64,000 nucleotides of DNA from NCBI GenBank assembly GCA_963971305.1, contig OZ020306.1, positions 6,006,842-6,070,841 of the forward strand, in the 5' to 3' direction. The notes under the pieces were generated by a model. It did no database searches and was not told the origin of the DNA. It saw only the letters and a program-made list of their open reading frames with translations. The position numbers were made by a program, and so were the translations under genes. Each line of letters starts with the position of its first letter. Positions within the stretch are counted from its first letter, which is position 1. Positions 36,336-47,797 of this stretch are shown here, piece by piece. This DNA is from Arcuatula senhousia (Eukaryota; Mollusca; Bivalvia; Mytilida; Mytilidae).

Positions 36336-36943
36336 GTGTTATCCAATAGACGGGTTAAATGAGCCATATTAGTTTGAAAATTCAATAATATATTTGTTTA
36401 TCGTGACTAATGAGACAGTATAAACAAACTGCTTTGAAAAGACAATAAAAAAAAAATAACATGTACATGGAAGCTTCTGATAAATACATGTATAAACTAA
36501 AATAATGGGGAAAATGATATGGGTTTGGTTATGTGAAATTCATACATTTTTCTCCTTGACAAATTAGATTTTTATCATGTAATAACACAGACTACAAACA
36601 GTAAAAAACAGCAACTTTCCTTGACATTTACCACACACACTGCCTTGAAATCATCAACTTAAAATAGTTCTTTAATACAAAATACTTAGGTATATAATTA
36701 CCCTCTTATATAAAGTAATAAAATCTTTTCATTAAATTCTCATTCACAAACAAAACCACTCATTCAAATTTCAATAAATAACAAATCATTGAGATCAAAC
36801 CAAGAAAAATACAATATATAGTACATTAAATATAATCAAAAGTGAACATCTATTGTAGACACTTATAATAAGGTTAGTTTTAATAGATCAACATTATCAA
36901 ATAAAGGAATGCAAAAAAATACACAATGCTATATGTAAAACAT
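36336..36943. other. Riboflavin transporter 3' flank or 3' UTR
   Basis: AT-rich sequence on the 3' side of the minus-strand gene. A variant poly(A) signal ATTAAA on the minus strand lies at 36676-36671, about 400 bases past the stop. It is only a candidate. Confidence 0.35.
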
Positions 36944-37068
36944 CAGGTGCGGATCCAGGCGTACCCCCCCACTAAAACTGACAAAAATTCTGTTTTTTGC
37001 AGAAATTCCATGTAAAAAACACCTTAATTTTTGCGCCCCCTTAAACTTAAATCCTGGATCCACCCCTG
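36944..37068. mobile_element. 125-bp hAT-like MITE in the transporter 3' UTR
   Basis: Left end CAGGTGCGGATCCAGG and right end CCTGGATCCACCCCTG are inverted with two mismatches over 16 bases. CAGGGGYGGATCCAGG is a terminal sequence I associate with hAT MITEs. The 8-bp target duplication is not clear (AAACAT on the left, AACATT on the right). It ends 7 bp from the transporter stop codon. A degraded relative appears near 42440-42560. Confidence 0.65.
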
Positions 37069-37075
37069 AACATTA

Positions 37076-37270
37076 TCAACAAACAGGAGCACTTTCAAAC
37101 AAATTATAAACATTGACTAATAGGAAGGTGACTAAAGCCCCGACAGCTGAGCCGACCTGTGATATTCCTCCAACCCAGAGCAGAGCTTTCTTTCCGTCTT
37201 CTCTGAACACTCCAGCTATACAAACCTTTACATAGGTAAGGGTGAAAACATTCAGGACCCAGGCAGCTAC
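37076..37270 (-). CDS. slc52a3: Riboflavin transporter (SLC52) exon 2, C-terminal end
   Basis: The minus-strand acceptor 'atttttacag' ends at 37271 and the exon runs to a TGA at 37078-37076, adding 64 residues in phase 0 to the first exon. The join reads ..AGISVI|VAAWVLNVF. The segment holds two hydrophobic helices (VAAWVLNVFTLTYVKVCIAG and the GSAVGALVTFLLVNVYNLF region) separated by a short charged loop (FREDGKK). This corresponds to the last two helices of SLC52 proteins. Total length, 407 + 64 = 471 residues, agrees with SLC52A3 (about 469). Reading 15 codons further upstream past the AG would be intron. Confidence 0.9.
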   Translation of the reverse strand, partial: VAAWVLNVFTLTYVKVCIAGVFREDGKKALLWVGGISQVGSAVGALVTFLLVNVYNLFESAPVC

Positions 37271-38775
37271 CTGTAAAAATAGACAGAAATTACAGACAAA
37301 AATTACACTAACAAAGACAGTTATAATTATCAAAAAAGACCAAAGTCACAAAAAAACAATCGATACATGTTTACTGCATAGCAACTAGAAACTCTTTAGT
37401 ACATGTATATACACAGGTATTGAAGGTTGCTTGGTGTATTCCATTTCAGTTTTAGAATCTGCCAACATAGACTCAATGTTGTGTCATGACATGTATTCCA
37501 AGTCTCATTATCCCATTTATCTTAACACAGTTTTTAGGCAAGCGCCAGCGAAGCCTTATGGAGTCTATAGAGTAGTGATGATTTTCGCTTTTTTTTTCTG
37601 TCTAGACGGAGTGATTTTCCTGCATCCAGGCTGGAATAAAATGCTTTATTTTCTAAATTTCTAAATCTATATATTACTTTTCAAATGGTGTTTTTGGCCC
37701 CTTTGACCCCTAATTTCTCAAAAACGGTAAGAGATATTGCAAATCTGATTGAAAAACCCAGGCAGGGATTTTCACAAGGATTCCAATGAAAAAAAGATTT
37801 TGAAAATCGGACAACAAATAAAAAAATCGATTTTTGGGGTGTGGCCCCTTTTTAACCCCCTGTAGCAATGTAACGGTGCAATAAATATCAAAATCATTGA
37901 CACATTTAGTTGACAGAATTTAATGAGGAATTCATTAAAAAAAGAATTTTCAAAATCGAATGAATAACAAACATTTTACAACAGTTTTGTCAATACACCC
38001 GTTTTAGCCCCTTTTGGCCCTTTTTTCTAAAACGGTAGGGGCTACAAACCCCAAATACAATACCAACCTTCCTTTAGTGGTTACAAACATCATATCAAAA
38101 TTTTAAAACAATTGGTCAACATTTACTCAAGTTATCGCACGGAAACCAAATGTTCCCAGACGACAACGACGACGACGACGACGACATCGCCATAACATTA
38201 TACGATCGCAAAATTTTGCGGTCGTATAAAAATAGAACTGTTCTAAAAATATTTCAACTTAATCACACTGAGTATAGATACATGATCTATGCTGGTAGTA
38301 GCAGATGGACAACACAGTTTTTTGTTGACCTGGCTTAACCAAACAATTCAGAAAGTTAATCTGGTCTTGGCACAAACCTAAATCAATACATGTACATGTA
38401 TCGGTACTTATATATTGATTTGGACAAGTCTGGCATGTCACTTTATAAGTACTTGAATGACTTGGTTACAGTAACATCTTGTATGATCAATATAAAAAAA
38501 TAGTGAAACTTTCAACTTTAGTGGACCGAGTGACATGTCTGTTCATATCAATGATGTCATTATTTGTGTCATTTTGTAGCTTTTCATTTACCTTTAAAAA
38601 AATTGTACTTTATCTGAAAGCAAATTGAATCCATACAAATGATATTTTTTAGAGATTTAGTTTAACTTATTCATATATGTATGATACAAGTTTACACTTC
38701 TGTAAAAAAATCACTTTAAATAGCCATGGCACTGGAAAGCCAATAAGGTATACTACAATGACCCACTATACTTAC
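37271..38775 (-). other. Riboflavin transporter intron (1.5 kb)
   Basis: Minus-strand donor GTAAGT at 38775-38770 and acceptor TTTTACAG ending at 37271. It carries a 3'-truncated family A element (37680-38230). Confidence 0.85.
37680..38230 (-). mobile_element. Family A element in transporter intron, 3'-truncated
   Basis: The 5' end is on the right: a near-perfect 32-base palindrome (about 38196-38227, arms TTATACGATCGCAAAA and TTTTGCGGTCGTATAA, one mismatch). Next is (GAC)n at 38160-38185, then about 480 bp of family A core with 'ggggctacaaaccccaaat' and 'cgttttagccccttttggcc'. Core similarity ends at about 37680 and the 3' subterminal repeat and hairpin are absent. Confidence 0.7.
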
Positions 38776-39996
38776 AATGACTGAAATGCCTGCTGATGTA
38801 CCATGTAGAACTGGAGTTGGACTCCCTATGGCTGTATATATAATGTACCCTGAAAACCCACTCCCTAACAACGTCAAGGCAGATATAACATAAGTCGATT
38901 TGACAGTGATGAAGAAGGCTACAAAGCAGGCAAGTGGATTGGCAATGTTAGACAGTGTCGCTGACAAGTGGTAAGCTTCATTACCGTAAGGCAATGTAGA
39001 GTAGGTCTGTAGAGATGGTAGAGCACCATTAGTCAGACAGTTCACCCAAGCTATAATAATCAGAAGTATGGTGAATTTCTGTGTTGATAGAACTTCTTGG
39101 AAGACTATATTTGTCACTTCAAGTGACTGTGAATTTATCTCCAGCTTTTTCCTCTTACTGATAAGTTGACTTCTAGAATTCAACGTTGAAGGGTTAATGA
39201 ATGTACCCTCAGGTGATGTTGTCTTACCGAGCTCATAACTGCTGGCGATCTCAGATTCTGTCACCTCTACATAGTCATCCTGGTGTTTTACTTTCTCCTT
39301 CTTACAGTATGAACAGTAGTTAAGTATTGTAAAAGAGATCATGGAAATAACAAGCATTGCAAATAAGAAATAAAAGAATTCTTCAACAGAGAATCGTGTG
39401 CTATGATATACAGGCTGAATACTATAGGTGGTCTGATTTGTGGTCTGGTTAAAGCTGGATATATTAGAACATGTCATATCTCCTACTCCTTGACCGAGTG
39501 CTACAACACTAGGAATAAGTCCACTCAACCCTTCACCGATGTAATACGCAGTTATATATTCTGACTTAAATGTTGACATGAATGGTAGAAATAGAACAGA
39601 TGTTGTGCAGTCTGTTAAAGCGAGAAAAAACTGCAGGACTAATAATGCCACACTTCTGGTCTCCCCTAACACATACAATGTCTCATTCCAGAAAAATGAT
39701 AATAACAAGCACGCTACTGCTCCTATACCTAACACCATGTACACGGCAATACGTTCATGTCGGTTGCTCTTACAGAAAATATACATTAGTGTCACCAGCA
39801 ATGGTCCTATGTTAGCTATCTGTATTATAACTGAGAGGTAGGAAGGAAGTTTCCACCCTTCCGGTAGATGTGGGACCATGACAGGGAGCTCCACCCACAG
39901 TCCATTTATATCTATCCATGATCCTATACCAAACAAGGCCACTAAGATATAGACGATGATGTTCATATCCCTACACTGGAAAATATCCACCGACAT
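38776..39996 (-). CDS. slc52a3: Riboflavin transporter (SLC52 family) exon 1, N-terminal 407 residues
   Basis: Plasma-membrane riboflavin uptake transporter. The frame starts at ATG 39996-39994, just inside an acceptor ('tttcttgtctgcttgcag', exon starting at 40001), so the 5' UTR is split. It ends at a GTAAGT donor. The N-terminus MNIIVYILVALFGIGSWIDINGLWVELP is the SLC52 hallmark (residues 11-38); M11 is an alternative start matching the usual family N-terminus. Nine or so hydrophobic helices are visible. N-glycosylation sequons at N178, N183 and N187 lie in a loop after helix 5. A charged cytoplasmic loop spans about 230-305. The late segments NGALPSLQTYSTLPYG and SNIANPLACF are also typical. 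The frame continuing past the donor for 19 codons is intronic. Which SLC52 member it is orthologous to is not settled; A3 is suggested by length. Confidence 0.93.
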
Positions 39997-40001
39997 GGCT
40001 C

Positions 40002-41434
40002 CTGCAAGCAGACAAGAAAATATTTCAATGTTAGAGTACTGGTAGTATAAGTTTACATGTCATAACATTCTATATATGTATGTGTATATTAAATTCAGAT
40101 TATTTACATTTTCAAAATAGATAACAGGGTCATATACAGTAGTGCTGCTAGTGCAGTTATGTTTGTACAGTATGTGTAGGATACATAACAGGAGATGCAG
40201 GGTTCATACTTTTGTGCATTGGAAATCAGTGATGGGCGATTGTAATGATTTAACTGCTTTAGACCATAAAAAATTTCACATTAAAAATAATAGCAATTTA
40301 AATGTTCATGCTAGAATCACTTCTTTATGGTAGATCATTCCTATATTGAAGTCATGGTGTTCCATTAAACTTTTATGAAAACACTGATTTATTGTATTTA
40401 AAGCAAACATTTTGCAGTCATATAATATAAAGGTAGATTTATAAGGAGTATCTGCAACTCTCTGCAGGTTAATTCTGGGGAAGAAATGAATTTACCTAAA
40501 TATCAGATTGCCGATTTAAGGGCATACATGTACGATACAGTTACAGAGGGATATTATGACGTCATTGTGGGATAAATATTGAGATGTCATGAAAATAGCC
40601 AAAAAATAGTCAGAAATGATTGTCTTAACAGATCTTCCGTTTTTAAAATATTCAAAGTTGAATATTAGATGCATTCCACCAAAATAGGAAAAATGAAATA
40701 TTTTTTAAATTATTCAAAATGCCTTAACTTTTAAACCATTGTCAATTAACCTGGAAATTGAAGGCACAGTAAACATGGTCAAACTGATTTGGAATTTATT
40801 CCTTAGAAAAAAAATGCTCTGAAATTAACCTGGTGCATTCCTAGAGTCTGTTTTTCTGGATATTTTTTGCAAAAAAGGGGGGGGGAGATCGCACCCATTA
40901 GGATATAATTTATGATCCATAAATCTAAAATGCCTATTCATTCACATGTATTCATTAAACCAATTTATTTGACACATGATAGAAAGAACTAAAATATCTA
41001 ACAGCTGTTCATCATGTACTTCATTGTTCATCAACTTTTCCTTTTCTGATAAGCCTAACAATAAAATTCCTTAGTTTCAATACGATTTGACAAGCATTAT
41101 CTATTATAAAGTATAATTTTCAAATCCCTGACCGCTATCTCACCTTCTTTTTATTGTTTTCAAATGATGTATTTCTGTAATTTCAAAAGGGTTATGATCA
41201 TTCGAGATCATCAATTATTATTCTGCAGTAAGTTTTTTCTTTATTAAATACAGGGTGTTATTACAAATTACTATTGAAATCTAACCATCTGTGCAAATGT
41301 AGTTGAAAGTCAGTAGTTACAGAGGATTGGTTTTTGTAAGGTTTTCATAATTCATGTTTGTTTAATTTCCTGTTTCAATATATTCTTTATTTATTTTCAA
41401 GGGAACTGGCTCATACCAAAAAGGACCCAATAAC
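40002..41434. other. 5' flank or 5' UTR intron of the transporter and intergenic sequence
   Basis: The acceptor at 40002 implies an upstream non-coding exon on the minus strand somewhere to the right; I could not place it. A (G)9 run is at about 40879-40887. No other gene was seen. Confidence 0.45.
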
Positions 41435-42366
41435 AACAAGATTGCTACGCGTAGCCATGTGTCCCCCGCCGCCGCATAAAAGTTGTGTGGTATGTCAATT
41501 CAAGCAATATATTCTCTGAGAAACGATAGAAATAGGTTGTCAAAATATGGGATGATCACCTATTAACAGTACCCTATCAGAGTGTAAAGTTTTAGCAACA
41601 TCCGTTCAGCAGTATCCGAGGAGTTGCACCCACAAAAATGTTTGATATGACAAAGTCCCATTTTTTGGACCGGAAAATCACAAATTCGTAAATAACTCGA
41701 AAACTGTAAATATTGTTTCCAATTTTTTTTTCGTATTATTACAGAGTACCTTTTGCTCTATCAGCCTACAAAATTTCAGAACCCTGTGCACCTAGGTAAC
41801 TGAGATATTGGATGTCCTATATTTTGACCTTTCTTCCCTGTTTCCATGGAAACGGTGGCCATTTTGAAAATTTCAAATATAGGATGATCATCTACTTACA
41901 GTACCCTATCAGTGTGTAAAGTTTCAGCAACAGCGGTTCAGTAGTGTCCGAGGAGTTGCACCCACAAAAACGTTTGACAAAGTCCCATTTTTCGGACTGA
42001 AAAATCACAAATTCGTAAATAACTCGAAAACTGTAAATATCGCTTCAAAATTTTTTTTCATATTTTTATAGAGTACCTTTTGCTCTATCAGCCTACAAAA
42101 TTTCAGAACCCTGTGCACCTAGGTAACCAAGATATTGAATGTCCTATATTTTGACCTTTCTTCCGTTTCCATGGAAACAGTGGCCATTTTGAAAATTTCA
42201 AATATGGGATGATCATCTACTAATTGTACCCTATCAGTGTGTAAAGTTTCAGCAACATCCTTTCAGTAGTTTCCGAGTAGTTGCACCCACAAAAAACGAG
42301 ACGGACGGACGGACGGACGGAGACCATTACTAAGTCCCTCCGACGCGTTGCGGCGGGGGACAAAAA
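41435..42366 (-). mobile_element. Family F Helentron-like element
   Basis: Right (5') end: GTCCCCCGCCGC (complement of 42350-42361) and a (GGAC)n tract at 42303-42320. Left (3') end: inverted copy GTCCCCCGCCGC at 41461-41472 on the + strand, then the perfect 12-base palindrome GCTACGCGTAGC (41444-41455). The core has three units of about 330 bp around 'taccctatcag..gtgtaaag' (41575, 41905, 42230). It has the same order of parts as families A-C with unrelated termini. Confidence 0.7.
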
Positions 42367-42419
42367 CAAAAGAATATAAAATTGATACTTTAAACCATAA
42401 AGCTATATTTGTACATGTC

Positions 42420-42565
42420 AAGCTGGGCATAAGCCTCCCATGAAACTGGTAACAATAATGTTTTTTGCATGTAAAAAACACTAAAACATTTTGTGCCTTG
42501 CTTCCCTTGGCAAAGCACAATTTTTATCGCCAACCCTAAACATAAATCTTGATCCAGGACAGGAC
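42420..42565. repeat. Degraded relative of the 36944 MITE
   Basis: Shares 'ttttttgca', 'tgtaaaaaacac' and 'ctaaacataaatcttgatcca' with the 125-bp element at 36944-37068 in the same order, but the termini are eroded. Confidence 0.35.
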
Positions 42566-43229
42566 AGGATGGAAGACTATGGATTATGATTGTGCCAAAA
42601 CGACCCTGATATGTCACTAAAAGTGGCTTTGCAGCAAAATAAAATGGCACAGCAGATTATTCTATCCTAAAGATTTAATACAAAATTTAAAGCTGAAAAA
42701 TATTTATAATGATAAAAACACCATTTTTTCCCCTGTCCTTGGGCAAGAAACTGACAGTCCATTTACATACAAGTGGGGAAGTTCTAATTTTGTGAATTAC
42801 AAATCTAAAAAGGTACCTGCTTAGCCTTAGGTTTGGCTAGTGATCACGGCCCTGTGGTCTAAGAAGCTTATTTATAGAATTTAATATGGGCATTGACAAC
42901 AATGACTATGCCTGGAATTAACAAAGAGGAATATTCATATGACAATATTTGTGATTTTCTAATAAAATCACAAATATGTAATTATTTATAAACTATGCAC
43001 ATTGAATTAGCTCATTGTTATCTCAAAGTTCAATATATAAATTGTTATTTCTATGGCTTGTGTGCTAAGGGGCACAACTCCAGCTAAATGTAACTCAACC
43101 ATTATTTTTATCACTATGAAAGTAATTTACAAAAAATAAAAGTCAAGTATGCCAAAGTGCTAAAAAGGCAAAATAAAAAAAAAACAAAAACAAAACACAA
43201 AACTTCCAGGAGAATCCTAAAAAGTAACA

Positions 43230-44445
43230 TGAAAACTTTAGTATAGTGGCAACTTCTGTAGAGCTTCTTTCACTAAGATTTACTCTATCTTCAATCTTTG
43301 GCATTCTATAATAAATGAAAAAAATGAAAAAAAGTGATGTTTTACCTTTACAGGGGGGCATTTAACCCAATATAGAATTTTGTAGATCTTTTTAATTCTA
43401 TGGATTTTTCGGTTTTGTTCAATTTGCCTCAATGATACTTAACGGTTTTCATAGCCTACAATGTCAAGTTTTTGGCTTGTTTATTCAGTTCTGGAGAATG
43501 TGCACATTTCTGAGCTGTCTCATCTAAAGCCTCAAACATTTCTTTCTACAATTCTGAGTTATAACTTTATCATGAAAACTAATAATTATAAAGAACTTTT
43601 TATATTATTTTTTTTAATAATAATATTTTACATTAATTTTTTATGCAATGTTGTTTGAATATCAATTTGTTAATTAAGCCATGTTGTTTTTATGATTTAG
43701 TCATTGGTTTTTACCTCCTGACCTTGTGTTATACTGTGATAAATAAAGGTAATAACAAAATTACCAAACTTGGAGAATCAATCTCAAATGTCCATAAGAC
43801 AAGACAAAACAAAGAAGACATACCAGCAAAATTGAAGATCACAATGGTCCTGACTTGGTACAGGCATTTAAAAAAAATTTAAATGGTGGGTTAAACCAGG
43901 TTTTTAGGTGCGCCAAACCTCCCCCTTCCATTGCAATCTTTGGGTCAGGTAGTTACACAAAACACAACAGGTTTGTGAAGACATATTAGGGATGCTAAGG
44001 TGATCATCTCAGTATATCAACCAGCAAAACACTAATCAAAACAAGAACTAACCATTTCGTCTAAAAAATATGATATTGAATTTTTCTACCAGTGGCTAAT
44101 AAAGAAGAAAGAATTTTTTTAGAGATCGTATGAGACATATTTGTCTAATAGTCGGTAACGGAGAAAGCAGTGTCAGATAAAAAAATCTGAAAAATGTGTT
44201 TATTCGGAGCCCTGGCATATCAATTAGTTGTGAAATATAAAATGAATATACTTCATACTTTCATAGGGTACAAATAAAAATATAACTTTTGTGCAGGATA
44301 CTTTCCCTGAGGATGAATCAAACCAACTTTCATTAAATTCTGATCAGTTGTTTCAGAGAAAATTGGTTTTTTTTAATTGTAAACAGGTGATAATGGACAA
44401 TAAGTGCTCACATTGACCTTACATGTAGGTTCAGGTGAGTGAAAA
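43230..44445 (-). mobile_element. Degraded family B type I element, interrupted
   Basis: Left part has one type I unit ('cttctgtagagcttctttca', 'tttacctttacagggggg'). The right part (about 44220-44445) has 'ccaactttcattaaattctg' and ends 'ggttcaggtgagtgaaaaac', the family B microsatellite-end terminus. A copy of the GGAGGTTTGGCG repeat (43735-43925) lies between. Confidence 0.5.
43735..43925 (-). repeat. GGAGGTTTGGCG interspersed repeat, copy 1
   Basis: Reverse-complement counterpart of 55868-56058. Shared landmarks are 'cctgacttggtacaggcatt', 'ccaggttt' and 'caaacctccc..ttccatt'. No coding function is evident. Confidence 0.6.
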
Positions 44446-44926
44446 ACAGTATAATATAAGAATTAACATAAATTGGAGAGGCTCCTTCTGTTTATATTGA
44501 CTTTTATTCTTTTTTTATAATAATATCTTATATTATTTTTTAACTAATACTTTTTTTATGTTTTGGTGATTGGTTTTCACCTTGTAACCTTGTGACATAC
44601 TGTGATAAAATTATATATGGGGTTCTCATGTGAACATTATATTCCTAACACAGAAAAAATACACATTGATTCTTTGAAAAATTTGTTAAACAAGAAATGA
44701 ATGAATAAATTAATATGAAAGTTGATTATTCTTGAATTTTAGTACTTTCACATTCTAATAGTATTAACTTTGTTTTACAACTGAAGGTATTATACTGTGT
44801 GTAAGACCTAATGTAATGTGTTTATTCAAGATTTTGATGTTTGTTGGTTTCATTCTTTCTAATGAGTTAAATAAAAGGAATGTATAGAAATCTTTATTTT
44901 CACTTTTCCTATTGTTTAAGTTTATT

Positions 44927-45030
44927 GTAACGGCAAAGACTAAAATCGGGGACGGATGATGAGATGAAGACCGAATCATTGACATTTACGACCGTAACAA
45001 TAAGAATTTTCTTATTATTACGGCAAACCG
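44927..45030 (+). repeat. GTAACAATAAG hairpin element, copy 1
   Basis: It has GTAACGGCAAAGACTAAAA on the left and the imperfect hairpin CCGTAACAATAAGAA/TTCTTATTATTACGG at 44991-45022. An inverted relative is at 47041-47167 and another at 55574-55718. Confidence 0.6.
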
Positions 45031-45477
45031 ATATCGTGATGATATGAAATAAAGTGTGACATAACATTTATTAATTCATACTGAGATAATTAAACTAATT
45101 AGTTATAATTTTCTCAGATTCATATAATACAAACGGACAAAAAATTATAAGAATCCAAGTTTAACTCAAAGTAATTTTGATAACTTATGGCACATGCGAC
45201 ACAACCAATAAGTTGTTTTTGGGTTTAATTTTATTCCTGTGTGCAGCGGTTCCCTTTTGCATTTTTTCTTTTGATCAACACGCATTTAAAGTTCCTTCCA
45301 TCTACGGGGTATAAAAAGCTGCTTTACTCGACTAATGTTAATGTTTTTGTCTAAAATTTGTATTGGCAAGTCAGTTGCATCAGGTATGTTTTCGGTAACG
45401 ATATGGCCATCAATTAGAACAAGTTGTACTTCAATTCTACATAAATTTGTTTTAAGTACGCTATTCAACTTAAAATA

Positions 45478-46964
45478 AACTAGAGGCTCCCAGGAGCCTG
45501 AATCGCTCACCTGATCTCTTATGCCAAAGTTTGAATAAATTTCACAAACTTTCAAGTATACAAAGTTGCAAAACAATCCTTTCAGTGGTTTCAGAGAAGA
45601 TTTTTGGAAATCAGTTTAAATTAATAGAAAAAACAGTTAAAGGGCAATAACTACTGTAAGGACCTGTGATGCTGAACAAAAAAATTTGCTTCCGATTTTC
45701 TTTATCTCTTATACTTTTTGAGTTATAAGCCAAAAACAATGGTTTGACCCCCCTGTTCTATTCTTAGCAACGGCGGCCATGTTGGTTGGTTGACATGTAT
45801 ATAATTCACAAACTTGGTAGAGGACATCCTAAAGATCATGTATACCAAGTATCAATGCAATCCCGAGAAGAAGATTTTTGAAAATCAGTGTAAATTAATG
45901 AAAAAAAACAGTTAAAGGGGAATAACTCTTAAACAGCTGATCTGACAATTTAGACCATGAATTCATTTTTGTAGATCTCAATGAGCTAAACAATTCTGCA
46001 ATGCTAACTTGTCCTCTAGCTCTAACGGTTTTCAAGATATTGTCCAAAAACTGCAAAAATGGTCAATTTTGATGATTAAAGGGCAATAACTCCTATAAGG
46101 AGTCGTTTCACAACTTTGACTCAATGGAGAGATTCATAGAGCTTTTGATGCTGAACGAGGTGAGTTGCTTCGGATTTTCTCTATCTTTTATACTTTTTGA
46201 GTTATAAGCCAAAAACAATGGTCTGACCCCCCTATTCTATTTTTAGCAACGGTGGCCATGTTGGTTGGTCCACATGTATATAATTCACAAACTTGGTAGA
46301 GGACATCCTGAAGATCATGTATACCAAGTATCAATGCAATCCCTTCAGTAGTTTTAGAGAAGAAGATTTTTGAAAATCAGTGTAAATTCATGGAAAAAAC
46401 AGTTAAAGGGGAATAACTCTTAAACGGCTGATCTGACAATTTAGACCCTGAAATCATTTTTGTAGATCTCAATGAGCTAAACAATTCTGCAATGCTAACT
46501 TTTCCTCTAGCTCTAATGGTTTTCAAGATATTGTCCAAAAACTGCAAAAATGGTCAAATTTGATGATTAAAGGGCAATAACTCCTATAAGGAGTTGTTTC
46601 ACAACTTCGACTCAATGGAGAGATTTGTAGAGCTTTTGATGCTGAACAAGGAAGGTTGCTTCGGATTTTCTCTATCTCTTATACTTTTTGAGTTATAAGC
46701 CAAAAACAATGGTCTGACCCCCCTGTTCTATTTTTAGCAACGGCGGCCATCTTGGTTGGTCGACATGTATATAATTCACAAACTTGGTAGAGGACATCCT
46801 AAAGATCATGTATACCAAGTATCAATGCAATCCCTTCAGTGGTTTCAGAGAAGAAGATCTTTGAAGAAAAGTTAACGGACGACGGACGACAGACGACGGA
46901 CGGACGACGGACGCTTAACGATGACAATAGCTCACATGACCCTTCGGGTCAGGTGAGCTAAAAA
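45478..46964 (-). mobile_element. Family B type II element, three units
   Basis: Starts AACTAGAGGCTCCCAGGAGC. Three units carry 'acccccctgttctatt' (45747, 46219, 46714); the first unit lacks about 20 bases after 'caatgcaatccc' (near 45865). The right end has (GGAC)n (about 46876-46911) and the hairpin with inner stem TGACCC-TTC-GGGTCA. It lies between two inverted GTAACAATAAG hairpin elements. Confidence 0.8.
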
Positions 46965-47040
46965 CTTGCGGCCGAAGTTAACTTTAATATATCTTACGTT
47001 TGTAAATGTCTGACATGAGATTTGCTGGTAATAATAAGTG

Positions 47041-47167
47041 CCGTTATATTAAGAAAATTCTTATAGTTACGGTCGCAAATGATTCAGTCGCTGTCCCGTC
47101 ATCCTATCCTGATTTTCGTCTTTGCCGTAACAATAAGGATTTCTTATTGTTACAGTTTTGCCGTAAT
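47041..47167 (-). repeat. GTAACAATAAG hairpin element, copy 2
   Basis: Two hairpins (CCGTTATATTAAGAA/TTCTTATAGTTACGG and GTAACAATAAG/CTTATTGTTAC) frame a short middle. The whole is an inverted copy of 44927-45030. Confidence 0.6.
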
Positions 47168-47797
47168 CGTATCCTGTGCCTTTATTTTAAATATAGATGT
47201 TGGAATAACTGCATTCATTTATATTATACTAAAGTTTGTACAGAAATATGCTCAATTTATGATTTACAAATATTTATCAAAATGTTTTGAAGTGTTAGTT
47301 GAGCTGAACATTTAAGCAATATTCTAATATACAGGTCTTTCAGTACATGTATTGAAATTTTACTGTTATAAAATGGAGGCAAATCAGTTGTTATTCATTT
47401 TCTATTAATGTTGTGGGGTAAGAAGACTTATAGTGTAGAAGCACAGGCACTTGTTTCTGTCAATAATTGGGGGGTTGGGGGGGTTGGAGGGGTGTCTCCA
47501 AACCTTTGTATTAAACTAAGGAGATTAACAAAAATTCAAAATAAAAACATTTATTAGGCATCAGATTTTCATTGACATACATGTACGACATACACATCAT
47601 GCACATAGTGACATATGACAAAAAGAGACAGGTCTAGACAAATACAAACACGGTTACATTCCAAGCACATGTAACACACAAAGACAAACATATATATAAA
47701 AATACCCCCCAAAAAACAATATTATAAAGTGTAAGAATTAAGGGCTGGGTGGGCTGGTTTTTCAAAAAAATTATTTACAACATTAAGTTGATAAAAA

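Noticed and set aside
36950..37068. Clear 8-bp target duplication for the MITE at 36944
   Set aside because: The flanks share only AACAT in shifted register, so I do not claim a duplication.
38716..38775. Extension of the transporter's first exon by 19 codons to a stop
   Set aside because: The GTAAGT donor at 38775 and an in-phase second exon give the expected family length; the extension would remove the last two helices.
39578..39841. Plus-strand frames within 39578-39841
   Set aside because: They are antisense shadows of the riboflavin transporter exon.
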